From a candidate division SR1 bacterium (GTDB lineage Bacteria > Patescibacteriota > Gracilibacteria > Absconditabacterales > Absconditicoccaceae): 22,287 bases of DNA. The notes beneath the pieces are model-generated. The model did no database searches. It was not told the origin of the DNA and worked only from the letters and a program-made list of their open reading frames with translations. The position numbers and the translations under genes are program-made. How positions within the stretch are numbered: the stretch's first letter is position 1; the number at the start of each line of letters is the position of its first letter. Shown piece after piece: positions 1 through 10,900 of the stretch. The stretch covers positions 1 through 22,287 of the forward strand of contig BNUE01000016.1 in the NCBI GenBank assembly GCA_025997135.1. The letters are read 5' to 3'.

Positions 1-1726
1 TACACTGAAATCTACAGGTAGCCCCATTTGTACTTGCTGCAGGTGCAGATGCAGGAGTCCAAGCGCTTCCATTTCGCGTCTGAGTGAATTTATCATATCC
101 GCTTACCCAAGCTCCACCAGTAGGAGCTGTACCGCAACTTGTGAGCTGAATATTAGGATCACAGAGGTTTCCGTTTTGTGTATAGTTTGGATGACAGCTA
201 TCTATCTTGTATAATCCATTTGAACAGGTGGAACAAGCGGCGTTTGCAGGACAGACAGATAAAGTATAAGCTGAACAATTCTGAGGAATAGTAGGGATAG
301 TAGTACTACCACAACTAGCACTTCCCCTGAATGATCAGCGGCGAGCTCATATCATACTACACTCGATATCTATCTCTCTACAGAAAGCTTTCAGGTCGTC
401 ATTATTGACTTGTAATCAGTTATTATCTCTCCACTCTGGAGTCGAAGCTCAGGATATACAGTCGATACGAGAGACGCTAAGATCTCAGGTTACGTAAATA
501 GATTCTCAGACACTCATATACTGGTCATCATCTGGATTATCATTTACCCGCCAGACACATGTCTGAGAACAGAGAATATTTGACCATGTGATACCATTAC
601 AGTACATAAAAGCCTTGTCTGTCTGGTCATACTCGATAGTTCAGGCATTACTTGAGGTACAGTCAGTATTTTCTCTAGCTATTTGGATTGATCATCAGAT
701 ATTTGCATTTACACCAGGTAGGGTCTGAGTAGTATTGATAGATAGTCAGTTTAGGGAGCGGAAAAGGGCTGTATTTGTTTTTGTAGCTCCAAAAGGAGTA
801 GGGGCGATAGGATCGCCTGAGCTAGTAGTTGTCTCATAATCTCGGACACACTGTGTAACATCATTTAGATCTACTGTAGTATTAGCTGGACATACCGCAT
901 AAAGTCCACTTGGTGGATTGGGGCCGTCACATGTTCATGTTTCTTCATCAAAATTATATGGATCACAATCTCCTATGTATGAGTCTGGCGTAGCATAACC
1001 ACATGGAGCATCAATATTTCGGGTAGGACTGCCTCAGTATGGACAAGTATATACTATACTGCCCTGATCCTCAGCGATTAGATATTTGCCCGTAAAATCA
1101 CTCCAGATGAATGTATTTGCCTGATTATTATCTATATTTTGACCGATAGCTAGATTATAAGGAGCGGATACCTCTACGTTTCTATTTAGCAGACTGGTGC
1201 TGTCTAGAGAATTTAGGATAGAGAAATTTCAGCCAACGTTTATTCTACCGTTTGCTCCTCATAGTATGATACTAAATTGTGATTTGACTCGATTGGCAAG
1301 TCATCATCAGACAAAACTAAAAATACCATTTGTCTGTATGGCGTTATTCTTTCCACCTCAGATTACAGAGTTTGACTTCTCTATGTGATTACCATATCCA
1401 CCTCAGATAACTGAATAATCAGCACCATTTGCTATTTGATTTCCGCTTCCTCCCAAAATCGAAGCAAAATCCCCACGACTATAGTGATCACTATCCTGAT
1501 TTCATATCACTACTCAGCGAGGTACATCTACCTGTGATTTGGCAGTATTTACCTGTATAGTGGCTCAAGCGGAGATGGACTCTGCATCTCATAAAAATAG
1601 CTTGGTGAAATGGTGCATATCTGTATATTTCGATAGATCTGGCATATTGAGAGCCGCCATAGTAGTAATAGCTCACAAACCAAATAAAACCGACATAGAA
1701 ATCAGAATTTTTTTTGTTTTTTGCAT
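1..1726 (-). CDS. Large secreted surface protein with YadA-head-like GGxxN repeats and Cys-rich modules (partial, C-terminus beyond left edge)
   Basis: With UGA read as glycine, the frame is open from ATG at 1726 to the left edge (575 codons) with no UAA or UAG; UGA as stop would break it dozens of times. It starts with a signal peptide (MQKTKKILISMSVLFGLGAI...). Residues ~90-165 hold a run of short repeats such as SILGGSGNQI, SVIGGGYGNHI and SFVGGGLANRV, resembling the beta-roll head repeats of YadA-type adhesins. Later parts are cysteine-rich (CPANAACSTCSNGLY, CRFQC) with a segment like GTIEYDQTDKAFMYCNGITW. The same N-terminal plan and the CxFxC motif recur in the giant protein ending at 4998, so the two are probably paralogues. 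Likely exported and cell-surface. The exact ligand is unknown, and the C-terminal anchor is not in the window. No Shine-Dalgarno precedes the start. Confidence 0.85.
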
Positions 1727-1753
1727 TTTGGGAGTGAAATATAGAGATAAATC

Positions 1754-1769
1754 TAGTATAACTATACTA
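1754..1769. promoter_or_regulatory. Perfect palindrome over the promoter -10 box and start point (candidate operator)
   Basis: TAGTATA-AC-TATACTA has two 7-bp arms around a 2-bp centre. It covers the -10 box (1761-1766) and the expected transcription start of the surface-protein gene at 1726. A repressor site is a reasonable guess, but the AT-rich sequence could be chance. Confidence 0.35.
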
Positions 1770-1788
1770 AAAAAAAGATAAAATGCAA
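1761..1788 (-). promoter_or_regulatory. Promoter of the surface-protein gene at 1726
   Basis: On the minus strand, TTGCAT (1783-1788), a 16-bp spacer and TATAGT (1761-1766). It predicts a start near 1754 and a leader of about 30 nt. The spacer length matches the other promoters in the window. Confidence 0.5.
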
Positions 1789-1816
1789 ATTAGGATTATC
1801 TCGCTGAAAAAATCTC

Positions 1817-1844
1817 TTGACTTTTGGATATTTTTGAGTATAAT
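1817..1844 (+). promoter_or_regulatory. Strong plus-strand promoter with no gene behind it
   Basis: TTGACT (1817-1822), 16-bp spacer, TATAAT (1839-1844) followed by AAAG. It is divergent from the promoter at 1761-1788. Only about 10 bases after it comes the terminator hairpin at 1855-1890, so the product would be an RNA of about 40 nt. No plus-strand reading frame follows. Confidence 0.55.
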
Positions 1845-1854
1845 AAAGAATGCT

Positions 1855-1890
1855 AAAAAAGATGGGCGTAGAAACCCATCCTCTTTTTTT
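1855..1890. terminator. Bidirectional Rho-independent terminator
   Basis: GATGGG (1861-1866) pairs with CCCATC (1875-1880), flanked by A6 on the left and T7 on the right, so it can work in both directions. On the minus strand it ends the gene at 1934-3658. On the plus strand it would stop the transcript from the promoter at 1817. Confidence 0.8.
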
Positions 1891-1898
1891 ATTGTCAG

Positions 1899-1932
1899 TC
1901 CCGCAGCAGTGCGGGATAGATTGCGGATCAAG
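1899..1932. repeat. Short palindromic repeat fragment (REP-like)
   Basis: A perfect hairpin, TCCCGCA-GCAG-TGCGGGA (1899-1916), is followed by AGATTGCGGATCAAG. The second part matches the ATTGCGGA/GAGATTGCG core of the element inside pyrG (16247-16333) and the fragment at 15012-15033. It lies directly after the stop codon of the gene at 1934. It is more GC-rich than its surroundings. Confidence 0.5.
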
Positions 1933-1933
1933 A

Positions 1934-3658
1934 TTACGAGTTTTTGGTCGTATAATTCATCCAGTCATTGAAAGCTCTAAAGAAATCTGAATAAGTACTG
2001 AATGTCCTATAATTTATGTTGCGAACTACATCTCTCATATTTGTGTACATTGAATCTGATAATCTCTGCCAGTATGAATCATTTCTGAGATTGTAAGACT
2101 TATTTTTTAGTTTGGTGATCACTGAATCCCATATCTGAGAGACAGCGGTAACTTTCTTGAGTTCAGAAGAGGTAAATCCTGCAACGCTGCTACTAGAGCT
2201 ACCTTCATCTACATTGATCTGAACATAATTTTCATTTCACTGAGTATCTCTGACATACAATCTGTAGTATCCAGACCTAGTAAATCTCATAAAATTGGTA
2301 AAATTGTGGTATCCATAGTCAGAGCTAGTGAATTGGTATCAGTTGGTGAAATAATTGGCTGCCGAGTAATAGCTGGTAGATGCTGTCCTCCAGGTATCTG
2401 ATGTCGAAGCTCTATACTGTAGAGAAAAATCTACCCATCCTCTAAAAGAGCTGTCAGCCTCTACATAAACTCCGATAGACTGGTCTAGACTAGGATAAAG
2501 TGTATTTGTAGATATTTTCAGATTGTTATTATTTGTGCTAGATCCAGAGGTATCTACGTAGAAAGTCAGAGTTTTTTCATTGTAATTATCATCACTCACT
2601 GTAATCCTATACTGTCAGGTTCTATTGAATCTAATGATCTGGCTCAGCTTTTTGTATCCATTGTCAGAACTGGTAAATCTGTAGCCATTCTGGAAATAAC
2701 TATCTACTGTGATGTCGGACGAATTCTTGGAAATAGTAGATCGAGAGTAAGAAGTAGATGACCTATATTCGATAGCAAATGAAATCCACCCTCTATAACT
2801 GGAGTTGGTCTCTGCTGTAATGTCGATGTATTGATTGGTAGATGGTGAAGTATTGCTGGCTGAGACATAGAGAGTGTTGTTGTTTGAGCTAGAGTTTCCC
2901 TCTACATAAAACTGTACATAATCCTCTCTACCTGTATTATCCTCTACATAAAGCCTATAATATCACTCTCTCGCGAAAGATACGAAGCTATTAAAATTGC
3001 GGTATCAGTTATCTGAACTGGTAAATTGATAGCCATTTGTGAATTGACTACTCGCTGAAAAATAACTAGAACTGCTAACTGTCTGTCGAGAGCTAGACGA
3101 AGTAGATCTGTACTGCATCTCAAACTCCACATATCATCTATAGTTTGAGCTAGTCTCTACAGTGAGATTTACATAATTATTGAGCTCTGGAGATGTATTA
3201 TTTGAGCTGACTGATAGATATGTGTTGTTATTGTCTGAAGATCAGCCGCCACCGCCGCCACTATTTGCTCGGTATCCATTGGCGAAATCATAGTTTCCAT
3301 ACTCCATACCATAGCTACGATCAGTGCGAACGTCTATGAGTAATTCTTCGACCCCTCTACATACGCTAGAACTACAGGTAAACTCACCTGCACATTTATT
3401 GAGCTGTACGATAGTCCCGTTGGGAAGCTGAATATTACATCATAGAGTAATGGTCGATAGTCCTCTAGGATCAGCTGTGAAAGAATGGTCTTTGAGAGAG
3501 ACCTCGTATGAAGTACTGTATTTATTGATAGAGATACAGACTCTATCCCCATTTGCTAGGTCTACATTGAGACAATTATTGGCTGTATTGACAGCTGCAA
3601 ACGTCCCAAATCCTGCCAATAATGACAAGCCAGCGATAATTCCAATGATTTTTTTCAT
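1934..3658 (-). CDS. Secreted protein with three tandem beta-rich (Ig-like?) domains
   Basis: 574 aa from ATG at 3658 to UAA at 1934, in code 25. A clear signal peptide (MKKIIGIIAGLSLLAGFGTFAA) is followed by a cysteine-containing N-terminal region (residues ~25-115: CLNVDL, CISINKY, CNIQLPNGTI, CAGEFTCSSSVC) and a Gly-rich linker (SGGGGGGSS). Then come three copies of a ~110-aa unit, each with an Asn/Ser linker, a SSYRGWISF-like strand, an F/YTNGYQFTSSDNGY motif and a closing YRLYVED-like strand. The alternating strands suggest beta-sandwich folds on the cell surface. The C-terminal ~80 aa (KVTAVSQIWDSVITKLKNKS...) is different and probably helical. No known family is recognised with certainty. 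It has its own promoter (3764-3791) and a terminator (1855-1890). Confidence 0.85.
2190..3240 (-). repeat. Three tandem ~110-aa domain repeats within the secreted protein
   Basis: Units run approximately 3240-2885, 2885-2535 and 2535-2190. Each contains a TSPSTNQYIDITAET-like opening, a (Y/F)RGW segment, an EYRSST-like segment, an (N/S)GYQFTSSD motif and a Y(R)LYV ending. The protein similarity is clear but the DNA has diverged, so these are old duplications. Confidence 0.75.
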
Positions 3659-3763
3659 CTTTGTAATACAAAAGATATAAAATACTGAATACCCTTCCTG
3701 ATAGCATGTAATACTACAATACTAGGAGAGAAGGTCATAGGTTTTTTATTATAATAATCCTTT

Positions 3764-3791
3764 ATTATAATCATTTTTGTGCAAAAGTCAA
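3764..3791 (-). promoter_or_regulatory. Strong promoter of the triple-domain secreted protein
   Basis: On the minus strand, TTGACT (3786-3791), 16 bp, TATAAT (3764-3769), then AAAGG. It is nearly the same sequence as the plus-strand promoters at 1817 and 13974. It gives a leader of about 100 nt before the ATG at 3658, the longest leader in the window, which leaves room for a 5' UTR element. I could not identify one. Confidence 0.7.
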
Positions 3792-3807
3792 GAGGAATTT
3801 TTTTGTC

Positions 3808-3835
3808 TTGCATTTAGTCTGAAAATCAATACATT
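3808..3835 (+). promoter_or_regulatory. Probable tRNA-Leu promoter
   Basis: TTGCAT (3808-3813), 16-bp spacer, TACATT (3830-3835), ending 29 bases before the tRNA. It is back-to-back with the promoter at 3764-3791. The -10 box is imperfect. Confidence 0.4.
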
Positions 3836-3864
3836 TCACTCTAGCTAAATCCTTATCAAGCTAT

Positions 3865-3948
3865 GCCAGGGTGATGAAATTGGTAGACATGCTAGACTCA
3901 AAATCTGGTGACTTCACGGTCGTGTGGGTTCGATTCCCATCCCTGGTA
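3865..3948 (+). tRNA. tRNA-Leu (anticodon CAA)
   Basis: A class II tRNA of 84 nt. The acceptor stem is GCCAGGG/CCCTGGT with a G-U first pair; the D loop has TTGGTAGA; the anticodon stem CTAGA/TCTGG encloses CTCAAAA with anticodon CAA, which reads UUG. There is a long variable arm as expected for Leu, and the T arm has GGTTCGATTCC. CCA is not encoded. Confidence 0.95.
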
Positions 3949-3966
3949 AGATAGGGATTTTTTTGA
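3939..3966 (+). terminator. tRNA terminator overlapping the mature tRNA 3' end
   Basis: ATCCCT (3939-3944) pairs with AGGGAT (3953-3958), followed by a T run. The left arm is part of the tRNA T-stem and acceptor strand, so terminator folding competes with tRNA folding. The gap from 3967 to 4026 holds nothing else I can identify. Confidence 0.6.
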
Positions 3967-4026
3967 TTTGAGACGTGTATCCTCGGGTGGAGTTATAATG
4001 TTTGTAAAGAGTATTGCAAGAGTTTT

Positions 4027-4854
4027 TTAGTCAGATTTTTTTGTCTGCTGGAAGGCTTTGTGTCCAGATTTATATCACTGATCGAAAGCCTGTTTTCGCT
4101 TCTTTTTGTCTATGTCTAATAATCCACAGTGGATGTCCTCATAAAACGATATATCTATTTGTCTGGATTTGCTGATGCCGTCCTTGTTCATCACGATGTC
4201 GTATGAGGTAATGAGCGTGGAAACTAGGTTTTTGGGATTTGTATTGAACTGAAATTTATTTAGATCAATTCATATAATTTTGTGATGTGGATAGCGAGTT
4301 TTGGCTTCCGCGACTGGGAAATTATTGGTTATACCTCAGTCATTGAGCAGATACTCTAGATATTTGACACTCTCGAAGATTCACGGCAATGCGATACTAC
4401 CAAGTACTGGCTTGAGTAGAGGTCACTGATGGAATAGGATGAGTTTGGCTGTATTGATATCTGAGGCTCAGATGAAAACAGGTTTTTTGAGTTCTGCAAA
4501 TGTTTGTGGTAGGTCTTTGGTAAAATAAGATTGTAAGATAGAGGTAGAAAGCAGACTTTTGGTGGGTTTTTTGCTAATCCATTTGAGAGCAGAGGTCGAT
4601 AAATTGGAAAATTGCTCGAAAATCTGGTCAGCAGTCCATCCACTGGCTCGATAACTAGCAATAATAGCTCAGACGCTGACTCAGTAAACAGCATCAATCT
4701 GGCTCTGTAGTCCTGATTCCTCTATCGCTTTCAAGACGCCCAGTGAGTAAAAACCCCTCGTTCACCCTCAGGAAAGCACGAGTATATAACGCTGAGTTTC
4801 AGAATCAGCTTTTTTTCTTCTTGTGGATATTAGGTTGTAGAGTCTCTGTAGCAT
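4027..4854 (-). CDS. Patatin-like phospholipase / acyl hydrolase
   Basis: 275 aa, ATG at 4854 to UAA at 4027. It has the full patatin signature: the oxyanion-hole glycines GGGTRG (residues ~29-34), the nucleophile elbow GVSVG with the catalytic Ser (~61), and the catalytic dyad Asp in DGG (~180). Several of these glycines are UGA codons (TGA GGG TGA; TGA GTC AGC GTC TGA). Patatins hydrolyse acyl ester bonds of phospholipids. There is no signal peptide, so it acts in the cytoplasm or at the inner membrane face unless exported another way. It is a single-gene unit between the tRNA and the giant gene. No Shine-Dalgarno; the promoter at 4860-4888 would give a leaderless mRNA. Confidence 0.9.
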
Positions 4855-4859
4855 GGTGT

Positions 4860-4888
4860 ATTATTAGGGATTTATGTCGGAAAGTCTA
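4860..4888 (-). promoter_or_regulatory. Candidate leaderless promoter of the patatin gene
   Basis: On the minus strand, TAGACT (4883-4888), 17 bp, AATAAT (4860-4865), only 5 bases before the ATG at 4854. Transcription would start at or next to the A of the start codon. Confidence 0.4.
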
Positions 4889-4956
4889 GTGGAAATTGTG
4901 TTAGAAAAGCAAGAAATTTTTCACATTTTTTGCGAAAAAAGTAGGGTAGAAATAAA

Positions 4957-4984
4957 AAAGCTGACCGTGGGTGTGATCAGCTTT
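4957..4984. terminator. Terminator of the giant surface-protein gene
   Basis: An 8-bp stem, AAAGCTGA (4957-4964) with TCAGCTTT (4977-4984), and a 12-base loop. It begins 14 bases after the stop codon at 4998-5000. On the minus strand it is followed by TTTATTT, on the plus strand by CTTTTTG, so it may work both ways. Confidence 0.75.
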
Positions 4985-4997
4985 CTTTTTGTGGTTT

Positions 4998-7900
4998 TTA
5001 TGGGTTTTTGAAGCAGCGGAGATAGCTATTAGATGAGCTAGCTGAACTATTGATCGAATATGTGATAGCTGTTGGAGATGTTCGTGTTCCACTAGGAGTA
5101 AAGCTAATAGCGAGTCATCCTGCATAAATTATGCCCATTTGACTGAATTGAGTAGGGGTCCCCCAACTACTAGGAGCTTTATATCATGGTAATTTAAGCT
5201 TTTGAATTACATATCATATTCCGTTAGGTAATATCGCTTTCTCTCATTTAGGATTAGTGAGTATACTAGGAATAGAAGGAGCAGATGAGTAAATTAAAGT
5301 TAAAAGATTAGTCCAATTAGCTGAAGTTGGAGTGAAATATGAGCCGACACAACTTCATCCATTTAAAATACCTAAATAATTTGCAGTATTGTTTATAATA
5401 ATAGATTTTAAATCACTAGGAGAAATATCACTATTAGTGAAAGGTAATTGGGATGGTGTGAATAAATTTGATGCACTTTCATTTTTATTTCTGATAGTTA
5501 TCTCACATAGATTTCAATTGGAGCATCATGCTACATGTATATCAGTTCAATCATCTTTATATCGGACATTATAACTTGATGACCAAAAATCACTATAACC
5601 AGCAGGTTTAGAACAACTGTTAGATATTCGTTTTACACCTGCTCCACATGCACTCACGCTACATCAATTATTAGGATCGCCTCAATTATCACAACCACAC
5701 TTAATTTGATCAACAAGAGATATTTCTGACCATGGTTTCGTACTATAAGAACTTCAAGGATTAGAAGTTACAAGAGTCCAAGTTGTGCCATTATCCTCAG
5801 ATTTAAGCCGTTTGGTAGTATTGTATGGAGGTTGGCATTGGGCTTTTTGGAAAGAACTTACGCAACTATTAGATCAGATGTTATAGGTATATCACGCGTT
5901 ACACTGAAATGCACATGGATTAGTGCTAGTAGGATATGGATTAGCACTTATTCGCCAAGGTGTTTTATTTGATGGAGAGTCAGTATAAGAGCAACCATCC
6001 TCAGCATAGGTTCTGGTAATAGTCGGCTGAGGAGTTCGCCAAGTAGAATTTGCGGGTTTGGTAGTACAATAGCCTTCACCACCTGGAAGTATGGTCACGG
6101 TAGCATCTGGATAACAAAGATTTGGATTTTGTCATGCACAAGATCAGCTGTGGTATCAGTCAGCACACATATATGCACATGGATTGGTAGCAGCCACACT
6201 ATCATATACTGATTCATAATCATAATCCAGAGAATATAGATTTCATATCTTTATTGGTCACGGTACACTATCAGGATAAGATCTAATGCTACCATCTATT
6301 TTAACTACATATCTCTTACTTGTAGAGTTCCAAGGTGACGTGTCAGTATATAAAGTCCAGATGTAATTGGTAGTAGGAGATGGCAATTGACAGCTTATCT
6401 CAGTTGATGGATTTTTGACACATTTTTTAGATGATGGATTGTATGTATATCATTCTTTACAAGTAAATGCACATGTTGCACTTGGATTTACGGCATAATG
6501 TTTTTTGTCATTCGCAGGATCTCATGATTTGAAAGCAGGTGTCTCTAACATTTCTGGGTACCACAGTTCTCCATCTTCTAAACCACATCCATTTATAGGT
6601 ACTATCTTACAACTACATGATCATGTCCATCTTTTATTTCAATCATCCCATACATACTTATTTGAGTCACTACAACCTCAAACTATACGAACCATACCTG
6701 ATGGAATATCGTTACACGTTGCTTCACAATTTTCCCTATGATTAACCCAATCTGTACCATTCCATGTTGCTCCGATTGGGTAAAACTCATTCCAAGACCA
6801 ATTTGTATCTCAATCAGGGCTAATATTTGAAGTTCGTCATTCTGATCCATATAACTCCTGACAAGTTTTACCATCACTTACACAATTGCCTCACTCGTTA
6901 TGAAAGCCATCATTACATGTTCGATCACATGAATTATGATTCCATCACCCAGCCCTATCTGTTCAGTCATATGATGACCAAGTGCTTTGTATGCCATCAC
7001 CAATGTAATGAGAATTAGCTGGTTTAGATGTACAATATATAGTATTAGATACGCAAGACTGACTAGGTGTGTCTCGATGATAGTTTGATTTACATCTAAA
7101 TAGACAATATTCAGAACCAGAATTAGTAGAAGTAGTAGACCAATGATGAGTCGTAGATGGGAGGTTTCCAGTAGGTGTAGCTGGATTTCGTGGATTATTA
7201 GCTCAGTTTGCGTATGGATAAGACCAGTTTCCTGCCCATATCTGTGATATTATGCGACTATTATGACGATTTCATAAACTTGTACCTACTGGCGGAGTGG
7301 ATAATCCATTACTAGTCGTTCGTTCCTGCTTGTAAATATCATTTAGGGATGGACAATATTTATAATTATAGACACAGTTATTCACTGAGCTATCCCAATG
7401 GTAATCATCTGCACATATAAAATTACAAGTCGTTGGTCAATTACCTAAATATTGTGTGGTTGTATTAGAAGGTGCAGAAGTCGGATACATATAGCCAGTA
7501 TACGATCCTGACCAAAACTGGATAATTTTGTTGGTGCCTATTATCATAAATGAATCTTGTCATGTCCATATCCGATTGGATACTGTGCTAGATGGCGGAA
7601 TGCACCAAGTAGCATTTGGCATACAACTATTGGATCAAGTATCAAAATGATGACCCGTGAAGCTGGTATTCAAGAGCATTGTTTTTGAGTCTGGATTTAA
7701 TGTAATGTTTACTGATTCATCATAACATTTAACCTGACACTTCTGATTTAATGGTAAATTGGCTCAATAGGCGTAATTTCGATGATAAAGTGTAGGGACT
7801 TCAGCTAATGGCTCCCGTATTCATGTAAATTCAGTTCATGACCAAATTCTCCTAATGCCAAGTTCTTCTGGTCTGGCTCGAGTCGTATTTATCAAAATAT

Positions 7901-10900
7901 CTGGACATGGTTCATAATTGTAGACACAGCTCTGAGAATCCGCCTCTCGATGATAATCAGTATCGCAGTGATAATCACACGCATATAGTCCTAGATTACT
8001 ATAGTGTTTTGTAGTCAGATTTCATCCTGGTCGTAATCATCCTGCTAAGGCTGGTATGTAATATCACTGGTCTGTATTATGTAGAGTGGAACCATACCGA
8101 TAAACTTCTCCAGTACCAAGAGTAGCCAAACAGATTTGTGTCTCGTATGGACAATATCATGGATAAGTAATGCTACACTCGATACATTTATTATCACCTG
8201 TATCATAAGAAAAGCCATCTTCACAACTATATTGACATGCAGTTGCTGGAATTTCTGGTGGTGTATATGTTCATGGATAAATCATTTTTTGATTAGGGAT
8301 AGATGGACAAGACTGTTGCTTATTTGGATCTGGGATACAAATTGGATTGTCTGGTGGTCAAGCAAGAATGAAACCTGTCGTACACTCTACAACATAATTA
8401 CCTACCCCTCAGCCATTAACCAGTATCATGCCAGTTCTTCAATTAACTGCGAATTGTGTATTATTAAAACTACAACCAGCATCGCCGTCACAAGAGTAAA
8501 GTGATATTTTTCGAGTTAATGGATGTGGATGCCCAATTACTCGTATTGTAGGGTCTTGAATAGGACATAGAAAATGATTTATGTTTGGACATCATGCTGT
8601 TGTTGGTGTCGGTGGAGAGTAATTAAAAGGATAGTCACAATTTAGTGCAGTATCTCAATTGGCACATGTTCGTCACATAGTTCCTTGTGAGTCTGTGAGC
8701 ATTTCATCAGTTATTTCTCGTTTCGGGTTCCAATCAAATTGTGCTGTATCCATTGGTCAGTTACAACCAAGTTGAGGATTTTCTACTAAAGTCTGAAGGA
8801 TTGCATCTTCAATATTGAGGTATGGTGAGAAATTTCCTTCAAACTGATATCACCGTTCATTATAGATTTCTTCTGGAGTTTTACATGAGGTCGGCGTTCA
8901 CTTTGGTTCAGTTAAAATGTACTCATTACAATCAGTTTTTGGACCTGTACATTTCGCTACATTCTTGAAACATCTTACATATCTTTGTTCCCCAATAACC
9001 GTTGTGACTCCACTCAGAAGCACTTGTCTCTGAGACTGTAAAAACCTAATAGGATATAAAAATCATGGATCAGCTTCCATCTTCCACGCGTAGAGAGTAC
9101 CCATCTCTGTACCAACTACTGGAAGCTTGAGAGTGTTTATTACATTATTATAACCTTCATTTGTGTGCTGTATATAATCTATCATAGTAGATCCAGCTGA
9201 TAATTTGGCAAATACATACTTCCACTCCTCCAGAGTAGGGACATGATACCCATCGCCACATTGTACATTGTCTACTTCTAGAGGATTAAATCCTGATCAT
9301 CGTTCTCGTATATCATTCGCTCCTACATTACATGACCTTACTAATAAACCGTCGATGTCGATATCTGTATCACAGTCTCAGGTCTCCAATGTCCGACATG
9401 CATAAAGATTTAGATCACCTGTCTGACCGATAGTAGTTCCAGTTCATGCCCACTGTCACTGACAATTTGGCTGAGCATACCATCCACTAAATATATGTTG
9501 TGCTTTTGTAAAATCTGTACGAAACTCAGATGGAATATCCCTAGAATAAGTATCAAATGTAATAGGATCACCATTTGCAGGACGATAAATGATACGATAT
9601 ATACCTGGATCTTTGAAGCACCTTACTAATACAGGACTATCTGCCTCAATGTCTACTCGAGGCGTATGAACTGATGGATCTGATACATAGATTGCTCCAG
9701 TTTTTTGAACTGATGGTTCAGGTTCAGGGTTTTCAAGATCCCACTCAATGGCAATAGCTTCGTTCCTTTGATCTGACAGATAAGGATAAGGATTAGGCAT
9801 AAAAAGCTGACCATCTACCACTGAATGAAAATAGCTTCCCAGCAGAATTCCTGTGGCGAACATAGCTTCATGATCTAGACCTGAGAAAAGGCTTCTCCAC
9901 TCCTGCATAGTAGGCACGTAATAGCCCTCAGGACATGCCGTCGTGATAGCTAGATCGTGATCTTCATAAAAATTACCCGTATCGAATAAACCAGTCGCTC
10001 AGACATTGCAGTCTGCCAGAGTGATCCCTCATACAATAATATCTCAAGAGCAAAGAGTAGGCTCTACCTCGATCAGACAAACTGAGTTACATCAGTCGCC
10101 ATTTGCAGTATTTCAGTCGTCACACATCTCTCAGACATCTATCACGCTATCTCAGCATACAGGAATCTTGGTCCAGTGAGCTATTAGAGTAGTGTCTCCT
10201 GTCGGCGTATAGAGTTCTCAGTCTATACCTACAAATAATCATGTCGAAGTATACCAGCCATCGAAAGTATAACCAGTCCAGACGGGAAGAGGTAAAGTAA
10301 TACTATTTCAGGAAGCTGAACAATTTCAGGTAATACTAGCATCTACGCCTCAGAAGGTATAGTTTGTCGGATTGGTAAATGGATTGGATATAGATCATGC
10401 TGTCGGAGCTGTCCAATATACAAAAACCCTCTGAGAAATAGCAGAATCTGGATCTACAAATCCTCATGATGCATCGAAGTATATGGTATAACTGGAAAGT
10501 TTGCCTGTGATAATAGTGTCTGTCCCTGATATTCATACTCACTGCTCTAGTGTTCCATCACAGTGAAAAATGGTTAAGATCGATGAATTTAGTGGGATAA
10601 ATGTATAACCTGCATAGGCAGTAGTGTCTGAAGCTATATTCCATAAGTTGGCTGGTCTGACGACTATATCCTGTAGATTATTTCAGATACCTCAGGTTCC
10701 AGTAGTACTATCAAACCATCAGTCGAAAGCATATCATGTTTTGATAATATTTGTAGGTCGAGTCATCGGCTGTCAGTATGTGACTGAAAGCGGAATAGGA
10801 CAAGGAGTCCCGTCATAACATACGAAGGTAATCTCATAAGTTCTCGGAGTCCATACTGCAGTCCAGTTGTGATCACCATCACCAGCATAAATGTATGGTG

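Noticed and set aside
3440..3680. Overlapping plus-strand frame at the start of the triple-domain gene
   Set aside because: Opposite the signal-peptide region of a well-supported minus-strand gene, with no initiation signal.
8136..8504. Plus-strand frame of 122 codons rich in Trp, Ile and Cys
   Set aside because: Shadow of the giant gene in the opposite strand; composition is that of antisense sequence.
9456..9917. Stand-alone 153-aa minus-strand gene
   Set aside because: It is an internal stretch of the 2902-aa frame that happens to lack UGA; its boundary is UGA, a Gly codon here.
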